DNA of 64,000 nucleotides from Mucilaginibacter sp. (GTDB lineage Bacteria; Bacteroidota; Bacteroidia; Sphingobacteriales; Sphingobacteriaceae): NCBI RefSeq assembly GCF_025362475.1, contig NZ_JANYGH010000065.1, positions 186,001 to 250,000 of the forward strand, read 5' to 3'. Shown piece by piece: positions 8,453 to 17,255 of this stretch (position 1 is its first letter; each line of letters starts with the position of its first letter). The notes under the pieces were generated by a model. It saw only the letters and a program-made list of their open reading frames with translations, ran no database searches and was not told where the DNA came from. The position numbers and the translations under genes were made by a program.

Positions 8453-9105
8453 GATAGTTGTTTTATTACGTTTGACGGGTACACAAATACACCCACCTCA
8501 TTTTTTGTTGATTGTTTGTACATGGCCAATGCCACGGTTTCGGCAGGTATGCTCCTGTATTTTTTTAAACTGCCAATCAGTAACGGATCAATCACTTTCG
8601 CAAGTCCGCCTGCAATCTTTTCCATCAACCGCTTTTCCTGCCTGTCGCCGGTTAATAATGATGGCCTGTATATATAGGTAGTAGTTATTCCCACCTTTGT
8701 AATATCATCCTCTGTTTCTCCCTTCACCTTTGTATAAAAGTTACCCGAAGAAGCGTTTGCTCCTATGGCAGAGACTAAATGATATTGCTTAACGCCATTT
8801 TTATGCGCTAATTGTGCCAGTTGTAAAGGATAATCATGATCTATCTTGTGATATACTTTCAAATCGGGTGTTTTGGCTTTGGTTGAACCTAAACAGCAAA
8901 ACAGAGCATGCCCTGTTATAGCGTATGCATACGTATCCAATTGGTCAAAATCCACCACCAACTGCGTTAATTTTTTATGCTGAATATCAATTTTTTTCCT
9001 CACCAGGATTAAAACCTCATCATAAAATGTTTCGCGCAGCAAAATCTGGAGCAATTTACTGCCAATAAGTCCGGTTGAACCTGCAATAATAGCTTTATTT
9101 GCCAT
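8449..9105 (-). CDS. NAD(P)-binding oxidoreductase, HTATIP2/TIP30-like atypical SDR
   Basis: 218 residues with an N-terminal nucleotide motif AGSTGLIGSKLL (residues 8-19) and internal CCLGSTKAKTPD and YHLVSAIGANASSGNFYTKVKG (about 70-130), the latter carrying the family's Y-x3-K-like segment. This pattern matches the atypical short-chain dehydrogenase group that includes TIP30 and bacterial NAD-dependent epimerase-like proteins. The substrate is unknown. First gene of a three-gene minus-strand unit with the ABC-F ATPase and the small membrane protein. A perfect -7 box (TATTTTTG, minus strand, 9123-9130) lies just upstream. Confidence 0.82.
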   Translation of the reverse strand: MANKAIIAGSTGLIGSKLLQILLRETFYDEVLILVRKKIDIQHKKLTQLVVDFDQLDTYAYAITGHALFCCLGSTKAKTPDLKVYHKIDHDYPLQLAQLAHKNGVKQYHLVSAIGANASSGNFYTKVKGETEDDITKVGITTTYIYRPSLLTGDRQEKRLMEKIAGGLAKVIDPLLIGSLKKYRSIPAETVALAMYKQSTKNEVGVFVYPSNVIKQLS

Positions 9106-9122
9106 AGGTTATTAACTTTTTG

Positions 9123-9130
9123 CAAAAATA
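9123..9130 (-). promoter_or_regulatory. -7 promoter box for the NAD(P)-binding protein/ABC-F unit
   Basis: The minus strand reads TATTTTTG, matching TAnnTTTG, 17 bases upstream of the start codon at 9105. The -33 element is not clear. Confidence 0.4.
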
Positions 9131-9190
9131 CACATATTTAATTTGTGGAATGAATATTGTATGTTTAAACATATAAATGGAGATATAACA

Positions 9191-9901
9191 ATGAGAACAA
9201 TATTTTATCCTGAAAACGAACGTGGTAAAAATGATATAGGCTGGTTAAAAGCTAATTTTTCTTTCAGTTTTGGCCCGTATTACAATCCCGAACTCATGCA
9301 TTTTGGAGTTTTGAGGGTTTTAAACGATGATATTATAGCCGGCGGCAAAGGATTTGGACTGCATCCGCATGATAATATGGAAATAGTGACCATCCCATTG
9401 GAAGGTGGCCTGGAGCACCAGGACAACATGGGTAATAAAGGAGTGATTAACGCAGGTGATGTGCAGGTGATGTCGGCCGGTACAGGAGTTTATCATTCAG
9501 AATATAATGCATCTGCAACCGAGACCGCCAAAACGCTTCAGATCTGGCTTTTCCCGAGAGAGAGAAACGTGTTGCCGCGGTATGATCAAAAAAGTTTTAA
9601 AGATGTATTTAAATTAAATGAGTTAACGGTTATGGTATCACCTAATAAAGAGGAGGGCACCCTTTGGTTACACCAGGATGCTACTTTTAGTATGGGTACT
9701 TTTGAAGCCGGGAAAGCGCTTAATTATACTATAAAAACTCCCGGAAATGGCGCTTACGTGTTCCTGTTAGATGGGAAGGCTAAATTAAATGGTGACACTT
9801 TAAACAAAAGAGACGCGATGGGTGTTTATGATACCAGTTCATTTACAATTGAAACCGAAGAGACATCCCGATACCTGATCATTGATGTGCCAATGTCATA
9901 A
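9191..9901 (+). CDS. Pirin family protein
   Basis: Bicupin protein of 236 residues. The start MRTIFYPENERGKNDIGWLK fits pirins better than the in-frame GTG-like extension from 9143. The N-terminal cupin has the metal-site segment HPHDNMEIVTIPLEGGLEHQD (His-x-His, then a His and a Glu further on) and SAGTGVYHSEYN; the second cupin is more degenerate. Bacterial pirins include quercetin 2,3-dioxygenases and proteins of unknown role. Single gene, divergent from the NAD(P)-binding protein. Confidence 0.9.
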   Translation: MRTIFYPENERGKNDIGWLKANFSFSFGPYYNPELMHFGVLRVLNDDIIAGGKGFGLHPHDNMEIVTIPLEGGLEHQDNMGNKGVINAGDVQVMSAGTGVYHSEYNASATETAKTLQIWLFPRERNVLPRYDQKSFKDVFKLNELTVMVSPNKEEGTLWLHQDATFSMGTFEAGKALNYTIKTPGNGAYVFLLDGKAKLNGDTLNKRDAMGVYDTSSFTIETEETSRYLIIDVPMS

Positions 9902-9983
9902 ATCTGCAAGCCGACCCTAAAGGTTAATTTTTCCTGAACTGCAAAACATTTTGACGGTACATTGTTTATCTGTCGAATTTATA

Positions 9984-10769
9984 ATGTATCATATGGCAGA
10001 ACAAGCAATTACGGGTTGGCGAAAATGGATGATGGGCATTGGTGAACAATGCGTTTTCTTCGGCCGGTTTTTCAGAAACATATTTGCGGGGGGCTTTGAG
10101 TGGTCTGAATTTGTAAGGCAATGTTATGAAATAGGCTATCGCTCCATGATGTTGGTAGGCATTACCACCTTCATCATGGGGTTTGTGCTCATTCTTCAAT
10201 TGAGGCCGTCGCTTGTTGCCCTTGGGGCCGAAAGTATGCTGCCTAAAACCCTCGCGGTATCCTTTATCCGCGAAATGGGCCCTGTAATTACGGCAATCAT
10301 CTGCGCCGGAAAAATAGCCTCCAGTATAGGCGCCGAGCTAGGTAGTATGAAGGTTTCCGAGCAAATAGATGCCATGGAAGTATCCGGTGCTAATCCCATT
10401 CAATACCTGGTTGTTACCCGTATTTTAGCTACCACATTGATGGTTCCTTTGCTGTCTGTAATTGGGGACGTTATAGGGCTTTTCGGGGGCTTTCTGGCCC
10501 TTAATATTACGGATGCCATCAGTTTTTCACTCTACTTTAATAAATGTATCGGCTCACTTGATTTCTCCGACTTTTTACCGGCGCTTGTTAAAACTATATT
10601 TTTTGGCTTCGCGATAGGCTTTGTGGGATGTTATAAGGGTTATCACTCCAATAAAGGCACCGAAAGCGTAGGTATTGCCGCAAACTCGGCCGTGGTAACG
10701 GCATCCCTCTGGATTTTTGTTATTGACGCTATAGCTGTTCAAATCACCAGTATATTATTTTATAGGTAA
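9984..10769 (+). CDS. MlaE family lipid ABC transporter permease
   Basis: Inner-membrane permease of the MlaE/YrbE family, which moves phospholipids between inner and outer membranes with an ATPase and an MCE protein. About 261 residues with five or so membrane helices. Family signatures are LQLRPSLVALGAESMLPKTLAVSFIREMGPV (read in parts, about 70-100), GKIASSIGAELGSMKVSEQIDAMEVSG and the final ANSAVVTASLWIFVIDAIAVQI. Starts at 9984 or 9993 are both possible. The next gene begins one base after the stop. MlaB and MlaC homologues are not adjacent, as is usual in Bacteroidota. Confidence 0.92.
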   Translation: MYHMAEQAITGWRKWMMGIGEQCVFFGRFFRNIFAGGFEWSEFVRQCYEIGYRSMMLVGITTFIMGFVLILQLRPSLVALGAESMLPKTLAVSFIREMGPVITAIICAGKIASSIGAELGSMKVSEQIDAMEVSGANPIQYLVVTRILATTLMVPLLSVIGDVIGLFGGFLALNITDAISFSLYFNKCIGSLDFSDFLPALVKTIFFGFAIGFVGCYKGYHSNKGTESVGIAANSAVVTASLWIFVIDAIAVQITSILFYR

Positions 10770-10770
10770 G

Positions 10771-11562
10771 ATGACAGTAGAAAAAGAAATTAACGGCATA
10801 AATAAAAAGCCGCAGAAACCTAAGGATGAGGTTGTTATTCATGCCAGTGGTTTAAAGAAAGCTTTTGGAGAAAAAGAGGTATTGAAAAATATAACCTTTG
10901 ATCTGAAACGCGGCGAAAACATGGTGGTGCTTGGCAAATCGGGTGAGGGTAAATCTGTTACCATACAATGCGTAGTAGGCATGTTGAAGCCCGATGAAGG
11001 CGATTTGAAGGTTTTTGGTGAAGACGTTGCAGATATGAGCGATGAAGAACTGAAGCAGCTGCGCATTAAAATAGGTTTCCTGTTCCAGAGCGGCGCTTTA
11101 TATGATAGTATGACCGTACGCGAGAACCTCGAATTCCCGCTCACCAGGGTACTTAGGCTGAAAGACCAGGCAGAGATAGACAAAAAGGTAGAAGAGGTGC
11201 TGGATAACGTTGGATTGCTTGAGGCGATTGATAAAATGCCCTCAGATCTATCCGGAGGGATGCGTAAAAGGGTAGGGCTAGCCCGTACGTTGATTGTAAA
11301 CCCGGAGATTATGCTTTACGATGAGCCAACCACAGGGCTTGATCCCATAACCTCGCGCGAGATCAGCGAACTCATACTCCATATGCAAAAAAAATATAAA
11401 ACATCATCTATCATCATTACTCACGACCTGGAATGTGCCCGAATAACGGCCGACCGCATTGTGATCATGAACGATGGAGAATATATAGCCGAAGGTACCT
11501 GGAAAGAACTCCAAAAATCGGATAACGAACTTGTAAGATCATTTTTTAACGAAACAACATGA
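10771..11562 (+). CDS. ABC transporter ATP-binding protein, MlaF-like
   Basis: 263-residue ATPase for the lipid transporter. Walker A GKSGEGKSV, Q-loop FLFQSGALYDSMTV, signature LSGGMRKRVGLAR, Walker B IMLYDEPTTGLDP and H-loop IITHDLECA. The FQSGALYDSMTV segment is characteristic of the MlaF branch. It sits between the permease and the MCE gene and overlaps the latter by four bases (ATGA). Confidence 0.94.
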   Translation: MTVEKEINGINKKPQKPKDEVVIHASGLKKAFGEKEVLKNITFDLKRGENMVVLGKSGEGKSVTIQCVVGMLKPDEGDLKVFGEDVADMSDEELKQLRIKIGFLFQSGALYDSMTVRENLEFPLTRVLRLKDQAEIDKKVEEVLDNVGLLEAIDKMPSDLSGGMRKRVGLARTLIVNPEIMLYDEPTTGLDPITSREISELILHMQKKYKTSSIIITHDLECARITADRIVIMNDGEYIAEGTWKELQKSDNELVRSFFNETT

Positions 11563-12341
11563 GAACCACATCATCGCAAAAAATAAAAATTGGACTATTT
11601 ACCTTCGCCGGATTGGTGGTATTGGTTTTGGCTATATTCTTCATTGGTAACCAAAAAGGGATGTTCAACTCCACCTTTACAGTTTACGGCACATTCAAAA
11701 ATGTAAGCGGCCTGCAGGTGGGTAATAACGTGCGTTTTGCCGGTATAAACGTTGGGGTAGTGCAGGCTATCAATATTGTAACAGATAGTTCGGTAAGGGT
11801 TGACCTTACGCTGAACAACAACGTAAAAAAGTTTGTAAAAGCCGATTCTAAGCTGAGTATAGGCAGCGATGGTTTAATGGGCGATAAACTGGTTGTTTTG
11901 GCGCCCGGGGGCGTAACCAGCACCCAGGAAGTACAGGATGGGGGCAGGTTGGCATCTGTAAACCCGGTGGATGTGGACAAGATAATAGTCAAACTTACAA
12001 AGGTGGCTGATAATGCAGAATCGATGACTGCAAGCCTGGCAGAAATTGTAGGCAAGATCAATAGCGGCAAGGGTAGTATTGGTCGCCTTTTAAATAATGA
12101 AAGCCTGTCCAGAAGCCTGGAAAGTACTGTAAAACAGGCACAAACAACCATGAAAAACGTACATGCCACTACCGGTACTTTAAATGAAGACCTGAAGGCC
12201 GCACAATCAAATTTCCTGTTGAAGGGTTTCTTTAATAAAAAGAAAAAAGCGGCAAAAGCCAAACAAGATTCTATCAAAAAAGTACAGGAAAACCTGCAGA
12301 AAGAAAAGGAAAAGGCAGCTAAGGATAAGGCGGATAATTAA
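11559..12341 (+). CDS. MlaD family (MCE-domain) substrate-binding protein
   Basis: 260 residues: N-terminal membrane anchor (about 9-26, IGLFTFAGLVVLVLAIFFIG), MCE domain (about 38-118, including GLQVGNNVRFAGINVGVVQ and DGLMGDKLVVL), then a helical region and a Lys-rich coiled-coil tail (200-260). MCE proteins form hexameric rings that carry lipid across the periplasm. The four-base overlap with the ATPase gene and a terminator just downstream define the end of a three-gene operon. Confidence 0.93.
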   Translation: MRTTSSQKIKIGLFTFAGLVVLVLAIFFIGNQKGMFNSTFTVYGTFKNVSGLQVGNNVRFAGINVGVVQAINIVTDSSVRVDLTLNNNVKKFVKADSKLSIGSDGLMGDKLVVLAPGGVTSTQEVQDGGRLASVNPVDVDKIIVKLTKVADNAESMTASLAEIVGKINSGKGSIGRLLNNESLSRSLESTVKQAQTTMKNVHATTGTLNEDLKAAQSNFLLKGFFNKKKKAAKAKQDSIKKVQENLQKEKEKAAKDKADN

Positions 12342-12366
12342 AATTCAAACGGATAGCAGTAAAGTT

Positions 12367-12408
12367 AAAAAAGCAAAGGCCACGATTTTCGTAGCCTTTG
12401 CTTTTTTA
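12367..12408. terminator. Bidirectional terminator, MCE operon / psd
   Basis: AAAAAAGCAAAGGC pairs with GCCTTTGCTTTTTT around a short loop, with T-runs on both strands. It separates the convergent MCE and psd units. Confidence 0.85.
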
Positions 12409-12467
12409 TAAATCTGTCACTCAGATAGGGAAGAAATTATTTCTGAACGATCTAAATATTATCGGTT

Positions 12468-13331
12468 TTACTCCGTTTTTCCATCAGGTTTAGCCGCAGG
12501 TTTCTTTTTAGGAGCAGCCTTTTTAACCGCAGGTTTTGGTTTTTCAACCTCCGGATGATCAATAACCAGAGGCAACTCTTGCTGGTGTGCCTCGTTTATG
12601 ATTACAGTTGGTTCGGGATCATTAACGGGCATTACTTTAGCGGCAGGTTTTGCCGTTACCTCAGTTATTGCGCTTGGCAATTCGGCCAGGATAGTTCTGC
12701 CACCTTTTACAACATCACCAATATTTACTAATATTTTTGTGCCTAATGGCAAAAATACATCAACCCTTGATCCAAATTTGATAAAGCCAAATTGCTGGCC
12801 TTGTTCAACAATATCGCCTTCTTTTACATACCATACAATGCGGCGGGCCAATGCGCCGGCAATTTGCCTGAACAATACCGATACTCCTTCGCTATTTTGA
12901 ACACAAACCGTGGTGCGTTCGTTCTCAGTTGATGATTTGGGGTGCCAGGCTACCAGGTATTTACCTTTATGATATTTAAAATAGCTCACCACGCCCGATA
13001 TAGGGTTACGGTTTACGTGTACATTCACCGGCGACATAAATACCGATAGCTGGATACGTCTGTCTTTTAAAAACTCTGTTTCATCAGTTTCCTCTATCAC
13101 CACTACTTTTCCATCTGCAGGACAAAGCACGGTAGTTTCATCGATGCTGATATCAAAGAATGGGCTGCGGAAAAACTGCACTATGATCAAAAAGAAAATG
13201 CCCGATAAAATGTAGATGATCCATTTTAACGTATGCGCTTCAGGAAAATAGAACTGTATCAGTGCATTGAGCACAAAAATAAACAGTACGGTGATGGCCA
13301 GTGAGGTGTATCCTTCTTTATGAAAAGTCAT
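12468..13331 (-). CDS. psd: Phosphatidylserine decarboxylase, short (PSD-A) type with extended tail
   Basis: Converts phosphatidylserine to phosphatidylethanolamine. Two N-terminal membrane helices (about 10-50), then CPADGKVV, SVFMSPVNVHVNRNP and the self-cleavage segment KFGSRVDVFLP, where Ser188 would become the pyruvoyl cofactor. The core matches short PSD-A enzymes of about 220 residues; the remaining 65 residues are a Pro/Ala/Lys-rich tail (KPKPAVKKAAPKKKPAAKPD near the end) with no recognisable domain. First gene of a probable psd-cdsA-DUF2007-CPBP cluster, linking PE synthesis to CDP-diacylglycerol synthesis. Confidence 0.94.
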   Translation of the reverse strand: MTFHKEGYTSLAITVLFIFVLNALIQFYFPEAHTLKWIIYILSGIFFLIIVQFFRSPFFDISIDETTVLCPADGKVVVIEETDETEFLKDRRIQLSVFMSPVNVHVNRNPISGVVSYFKYHKGKYLVAWHPKSSTENERTTVCVQNSEGVSVLFRQIAGALARRIVWYVKEGDIVEQGQQFGFIKFGSRVDVFLPLGTKILVNIGDVVKGGRTILAELPSAITEVTAKPAAKVMPVNDPEPTVIINEAHQQELPLVIDHPEVEKPKPAVKKAAPKKKPAAKPDGKTE

Positions 13332-13357
13332 GTTATAGATGATTTATTACAAAATTA

Positions 13358-14194
13358 CTAATTTGAAATGAAGTACAGGTATACATAAACAATTGGTGCG
13401 GCCATTAATAAGCCATCAAACCTATCCAGAAGGCCACCATGGCCCGGCAATATGCCTCCGCTATCCTTTACGTTAATACTGCGTTTAAACATGGATTCAA
13501 CCAAATCGCCCATGGTACCAAAGCATGAAATAAGGATTGATATGGTAACCCATTGTTTCCAGGTAAGCTCTGTATAAAAATGACCCAATATAAGCGCTGC
13601 TACGGCGCTGATGATTATACCGCCAATTAAACCTTCATAAGTTTTTTTGGGTGAATGCCTTTCAAATAATTTTGTTTTACCCATTTTACTGCCTACAAGG
13701 TAAGCGCCTGTATCGTTACTCCATAAAATGATCAAAAATGCCAGCGGGATATGGAAGTTAAAGTTGCCGCCGATAAAAGCCATTGCATGAAAAAATGCGA
13801 AAGGGATTACAGCGAATATGATTCCCAAAAAGGTGAAAGCGATATTGCTGAATGGGGCAGGTGTTTTCTTATATAGTTCCTGCATAAATACCGCAGCACC
13901 GGCAAGTGGTATTAAAAGAAGCAGCTTTATAACAGCATGATTTCCGTTTAATGCAGATGAAATAAATTGTTCAGGATAGAAGAATAACGCGGTTCCGGCG
14001 AAGAGTAATGCACCGTAAGTTAACCCCGCAATAATGTTTGGTTGCGCCGTGTTTTGTTTTATGAGCTTATAAAATTCAAAAAGGCAAAATGATGCCAGCA
14101 CAAGGTAAAACAAACTGAAAACATATGTACCCAATAAAGTGGAGGCAATCATCACGATGATGAAAAAGAAGCCTGTAATGGCGCGTAATCTCAT
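13358..14194 (-). CDS. cdsA: Phosphatidate cytidylyltransferase
   Basis: Makes CDP-diacylglycerol from phosphatidate and CTP. 278 residues, seven or eight membrane helices. The C-terminal CDP-DAG synthase signature is complete: SPKKTYEGLIGG, GDLVESMFKRSINVKDSG, then LPGHGGLLDRFDGLLMAAP. The start overlaps the DUF2007 stop by four bases, so the two are coupled. Sits 26 bases upstream of psd, whose substrate pathway it feeds. Confidence 0.96.
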   Translation of the reverse strand: MRLRAITGFFFIIVMIASTLLGTYVFSLFYLVLASFCLFEFYKLIKQNTAQPNIIAGLTYGALLFAGTALFFYPEQFISSALNGNHAVIKLLLLIPLAGAAVFMQELYKKTPAPFSNIAFTFLGIIFAVIPFAFFHAMAFIGGNFNFHIPLAFLIILWSNDTGAYLVGSKMGKTKLFERHSPKKTYEGLIGGIIISAVAALILGHFYTELTWKQWVTISILISCFGTMGDLVESMFKRSINVKDSGGILPGHGGLLDRFDGLLMAAPIVYVYLYFISN

Positions 14195-14406
14195 AAATTA
14201 ATTTGGTTGAGGATCATGATCTCAATGGCCTTGCTAAAATCCTCCTGATGAATGTAAACTTCTATATCGCCAAAGGCCCGGTGCGATGAATCTTGTTTGT
14301 TTAATAAAACGGTGTCAATATGGTGCCCGATAAGCACTTGCTTAACAATCTCTGATTGATAAAAATTGGATGAAGTGAAAATTTTGATCCAGTTTTTTTC
14401 CATCAA
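14191..14406 (-). CDS. DUF2007 domain-containing protein
   Basis: 71-residue soluble protein (WIKIFTSSNFYQSEIVKQVL, then LLNKQDSSHRAFGDIEVYI) matching the short DUF2007 'putative signal-transducing' family with its ferredoxin-like fold. It overlaps cdsA and the CPBP gene by four bases each, so it is translated as part of the same unit. The conserved position beside cdsA suggests an envelope-lipid link, but no activity is known. Confidence 0.85.
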   Translation of the reverse strand: MMEKNWIKIFTSSNFYQSEIVKQVLIGHHIDTVLLNKQDSSHRAFGDIEVYIHQEDFSKAIEIMILNQINL

Positions 14407-15350
14407 TTACTTAACTCTGGCTTTTTACCAATTGCAACATACCTGTATATAAAAAGCAAAAATAAAACAATTATTATGCTAATAGCATACAGGGGGTAAT
14501 TAAATACGTGTTGATCATCGGGATCTAATTTAATGGTTTTGTGCTGAAATAAGTAAGTGATAAGCACCGCGGAGCCATTATTTAAAAAGTGACCCCAAAC
14601 ACCTGTCCATACACTGCCACTATAGGCAACAAAATAACCAAATATGGCGCCAAGGAATACCCTTGGCAAAAAAGTAAAGAACTCCATATGAAAAGCGCTG
14701 AAAAGGATGGCTGTTATCCATATGGCAGCATGTTTATTGCGGGTCCATCTAATAAAAATAGTTTGAATTACACCGCGAAATAAAAACTCCTCTGCAATGG
14801 CCGTTAATAAGCCAACCACAAACAACGCCCACAGCAAAGCCCAGATGCTTTTCATATTCAGCATAGCCTCGGTAGCTTTTTGTGCCGATAGCTCCATGGC
14901 ACGTAGTTTATCTTCAAGTCCTTTAAGCGCTGCAGGTAATGATAGCTTTTGATTAATATTACTTAACATCTCCATTACGGGCGATGAAAAAAGCATGATG
15001 GTGAATATGAGCAATAAAAAAACGGGCAGAAACTTAAAGGTTGGCTTTAAATAAGTTGCCGTATCTGATACAATGAACCTTGCAAAAAGTACCGGCGCAA
15101 CAAATAAGGGTACTGTGGTACTCACTATTTGCAATATCCATAACGTAGTGCCAACATGCGGGTTTTGTGTATTGAAACTAAAGGTATCACCAAGCGTTTT
15201 AAAGCCGAATATAGCGAGTATTATCCCCGCTGCGATAAACGAAAAAACAATCACCAGGCCAATGGTTATACCCACAATTGATAAAAATTGTACAAATATA
15301 GATGGCTGATTTGTCTGCTGTATGTAGTCCTTTGTGGGTTCTTGTATCAT
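14403..15350 (-). CDS. CPBP family intramembrane metalloprotease
   Basis: 315 residues with about eight membrane helices. The three CPBP (ABI/Rce1-like) motifs are present: EEFLFRG, then FSAFHMEFFTFLPR, then HFLNNGSAVL. Start chosen at MIQEPTKDYIQQ (15350), because a longer frame would run into the divergent dusB leader. Bacterial CPBP proteins process or modify membrane proteins and peptides; the substrate is unknown. Coupled to DUF2007 and cdsA. Confidence 0.88.
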   Translation of the reverse strand: MIQEPTKDYIQQTNQPSIFVQFLSIVGITIGLVIVFSFIAAGIILAIFGFKTLGDTFSFNTQNPHVGTTLWILQIVSTTVPLFVAPVLFARFIVSDTATYLKPTFKFLPVFLLLIFTIMLFSSPVMEMLSNINQKLSLPAALKGLEDKLRAMELSAQKATEAMLNMKSIWALLWALFVVGLLTAIAEEFLFRGVIQTIFIRWTRNKHAAIWITAILFSAFHMEFFTFLPRVFLGAIFGYFVAYSGSVWTGVWGHFLNNGSAVLITYLFQHKTIKLDPDDQHVFNYPLYAISIIIVLFLLFIYRYVAIGKKPELSN

Positions 15351-15365
15351 TTGGGGTAAAATGCT

Positions 15366-15373
15366 TATTTTTG
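15366..15373 (+). promoter_or_regulatory. -7 promoter box for dusB
   Basis: TATTTTTG matches TAnnTTTG and ends 17 bases before the dusB ATG, which supports that start over the upstream in-frame ATG at 15334. Confidence 0.45.
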
Positions 15374-15390
15374 CAGGGCTAAAGATAAGC

Positions 15391-16383
15391 ATGTCTGTAC
15401 AAATAGGAAATATTGATTTAGGAGAGTTCCCGCTGTTGCTGGCGCCGATGGAAGATGTGAGCGATCCTCCCTTCCGTTATGTGTGTAAGCAACATGGCGC
15501 GGATATGATGTATACGGAGTTCATCTCATCAGAAGGATTGATACGTGATGCGGCCAAAAGCAGGGCGAAGCTTGATATATTTGAGTATGAACGCCCTATC
15601 GGTATCCAGATCTTCGGCAGCGATATCGATCATATGCGCGAAGCCACCGAGATAGCATCTCTTGCCGGTCCCGATTTAATGGATATTAATTATGGTTGCC
15701 CGGTAAAACAGGTAGCTTGTCGCGGTGCTGGCGCCAGTTTATTGCAGGATATTGACAAAATGGTAGCCATGACCAAGGCTGTTGTTGAAGCAACACACCT
15801 GCCTGTAACAGTAAAAACACGTTTAGGCTGGGATGATAATACCAAAAATGTTTATGAAGTGGCCGAGCGTCTGCAGGATGTTGGTATTAAAGCCCTCACC
15901 ATACATGGCCGTACCAGGGCCCAGATGTATAAAGGCGTGGCTGATTGGTCATTAATCAGGGATATTAAAAAGAACCCGCGGATAAAAATCCCCATTTTCG
16001 GTAACGGAGACATCGATTCCCCGGAGAAAGCGGCCAATTGGAAAATGGAATTTGGCGTAGATGGCATGATGATAGGCCGGGCGGCAATTGGTTACCCCTG
16101 GATTTTTAGGGAGATAAAACATTTCTTTAATACCGGGGAACATTTAGATAAGCCCACCATTACCGAGCGGATTGCGGCTTGTTCAACCCATTTGCAAAAA
16201 TCAATAGAATGGAAAGGCCCTAAAACAGGGATCTTTGAAATGCGCAGGCACTACTCCAACTACTTTAAAGGTATAGATCATTTTAAAGAATTCCGGATGA
16301 GGTTAGTGACCGCCGGCACCCTGGATGAAGTACAACAGATACTCGCCGAAATAGATGAAAAATATGCCATTGAAATGGCCTAA
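15391..16383 (+). CDS. dusB: tRNA-dihydrouridine synthase, DusB type
   Basis: FMN-dependent reduction of uridines in the tRNA D-loop. 330 residues; TIM barrel starting LAPMEDVSDPPFRYVC, with catalytic-Cys segment INYGCPVKQVACRGAGASLL, TVKTRLGWDD, ALTIHGRTRAQMYKG, IFGNGDID and GVDGMMIGRAAIGYPWIF, followed by a helical tRNA-binding C-terminus. Start placed at MSVQIGNIDLGEF, just after a -7 box. Transcribed away from the CPBP cluster. Confidence 0.95.
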   Translation: MSVQIGNIDLGEFPLLLAPMEDVSDPPFRYVCKQHGADMMYTEFISSEGLIRDAAKSRAKLDIFEYERPIGIQIFGSDIDHMREATEIASLAGPDLMDINYGCPVKQVACRGAGASLLQDIDKMVAMTKAVVEATHLPVTVKTRLGWDDNTKNVYEVAERLQDVGIKALTIHGRTRAQMYKGVADWSLIRDIKKNPRIKIPIFGNGDIDSPEKAANWKMEFGVDGMMIGRAAIGYPWIFREIKHFFNTGEHLDKPTITERIAACSTHLQKSIEWKGPKTGIFEMRRHYSNYFKGIDHFKEFRMRLVTAGTLDEVQQILAEIDEKYAIEMA

Positions 16384-16400
16384 TATTTGCTCCCATTCAT

Positions 16401-16408
16401 TATATTTG
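16401..16408 (+). promoter_or_regulatory. -7 promoter box for apaG
   Basis: TATATTTG, a perfect TAnnTTTG match, 17-23 bases upstream of the two possible apaG start codons. Confidence 0.4.
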
Positions 16409-16425
16409 AATTAATAAGAAATTAA

Positions 16426-16818
16426 ATGCACATGGTTACCACTATAACAGAAGGCGTTAAGGTTTCCATAGAAACCATATACCAGCCCGAATATTCTAAT
16501 CCGGCTAATGATCATTTTATGTTTGCTTATAAGGTGAATATCGAAAATATGAGCAACTACGCCATACAATTAATTAGCCGTCATTGGTATATTTTTGATT
16601 CTAACGGAGCCAAACGTGAAGTTGAAGGAGAAGGGGTGGTAGGCCAGCAACCGGTTATTGAACCAGGGCATTCCCATGAATATGTATCGGGCTGTAATCT
16701 TAAAACCGATATGGGCAGTATGAAAGGCGAGTATCAAATGAACCGTTTACTGGACAATGCCAGCTTTAATGTCCAGATTCCCGAATTTTATTTGATAGCA
16801 CCTTACAGGATGAATTAA
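16426..16818 (+). CDS. apaG: ApaG domain protein (Co2+/Mg2+ efflux-associated)
   Basis: 130 residues forming one ApaG beta-sandwich. Conserved segments are DHFMFAYKVNIEN, LISRHWYIFDSNG, the Gly loop VEGEGVVGQQPVIEPG, YVSGCNLKTDMGSMKGEY and the terminal IPEFYLIAPYRMN. ApaG mutations affect cobalt resistance and Mg2+ efflux in enterics; the biochemical role is unclear. The second ATG (16432, MVTTITEGVKVS) is the more family-like start. A -7 box lies upstream. Confidence 0.93.
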   Translation: MHMVTTITEGVKVSIETIYQPEYSNPANDHFMFAYKVNIENMSNYAIQLISRHWYIFDSNGAKREVEGEGVVGQQPVIEPGHSHEYVSGCNLKTDMGSMKGEYQMNRLLDNASFNVQIPEFYLIAPYRMN

Positions 16819-16984
16819 GATAATTGAAAATAAGATATAGGAGCCTGGATGAGTAATCATTCGGGCTTTTTGTTTGATAGGACTTTTTTGATAACCAACA
16901 AAAGTTTGTCTTGGGTAACGCTTGAAGCATCTATTCTCGGCGATGCTACTTATGATGCGTTTGTTGATGTAAGTGAATTTCTAA

Positions 16985-17071
16985 AAAGGGCTGTCACCCT
17001 GAGCTTGTCGAAGGGTCGCGCGCAGAGGCCTTTGCCCACATGCTTCGACAGGCTCAGCAGGACAGCCTTTT
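16985..17071. repeat. REP-like inverted repeat ending in a T-tract
   Basis: Left arm 16990-17014 (GCTGTCACCCTGAGCTTGTC plus five bases) and right arm 17041-17066 are imperfect reverse complements. A run of Ts follows on the plus strand, so it may also terminate apaG transcription. This is a different family from the repeat at 1586. The surrounding 16819-17255 has only a weak 103-codon frame across the repeat, judged not a gene. Confidence 0.7.
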
Positions 17072-17255
17072 TTGAAATGTCATTTCACCTTCCACCATCT
17101 TTAACATTCCTGAGAATAACAAAGCGCTATTTTGCTTTCCTTAAAAAACTTTACACATAAGTGTAACCTCCTTTAAAATCATGTTGTCATAACTTACAAA
17201 TACACCAATAGTGGTGATTACAAAAAAGTTAACAACATAATAAATTATAGAAATC

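Noticed and set aside
9143-9190. N-terminal extension of the pirin frame
   Set aside because: Pirins start near MRTIFYPENERG; the extension overlaps the divergent promoter region.
11684-12277. 197-codon minus-strand frame inside the MCE gene
   Set aside because: Antisense shadow of a well-supported gene; Ser/Thr/Leu-rich composition is that of a mirror frame.
16849-17160. 103-codon plus-strand frame after apaG
   Set aside because: It runs through the REP-like repeat, has no family resemblance and no promoter; the open frame is a by-product of the repeat.
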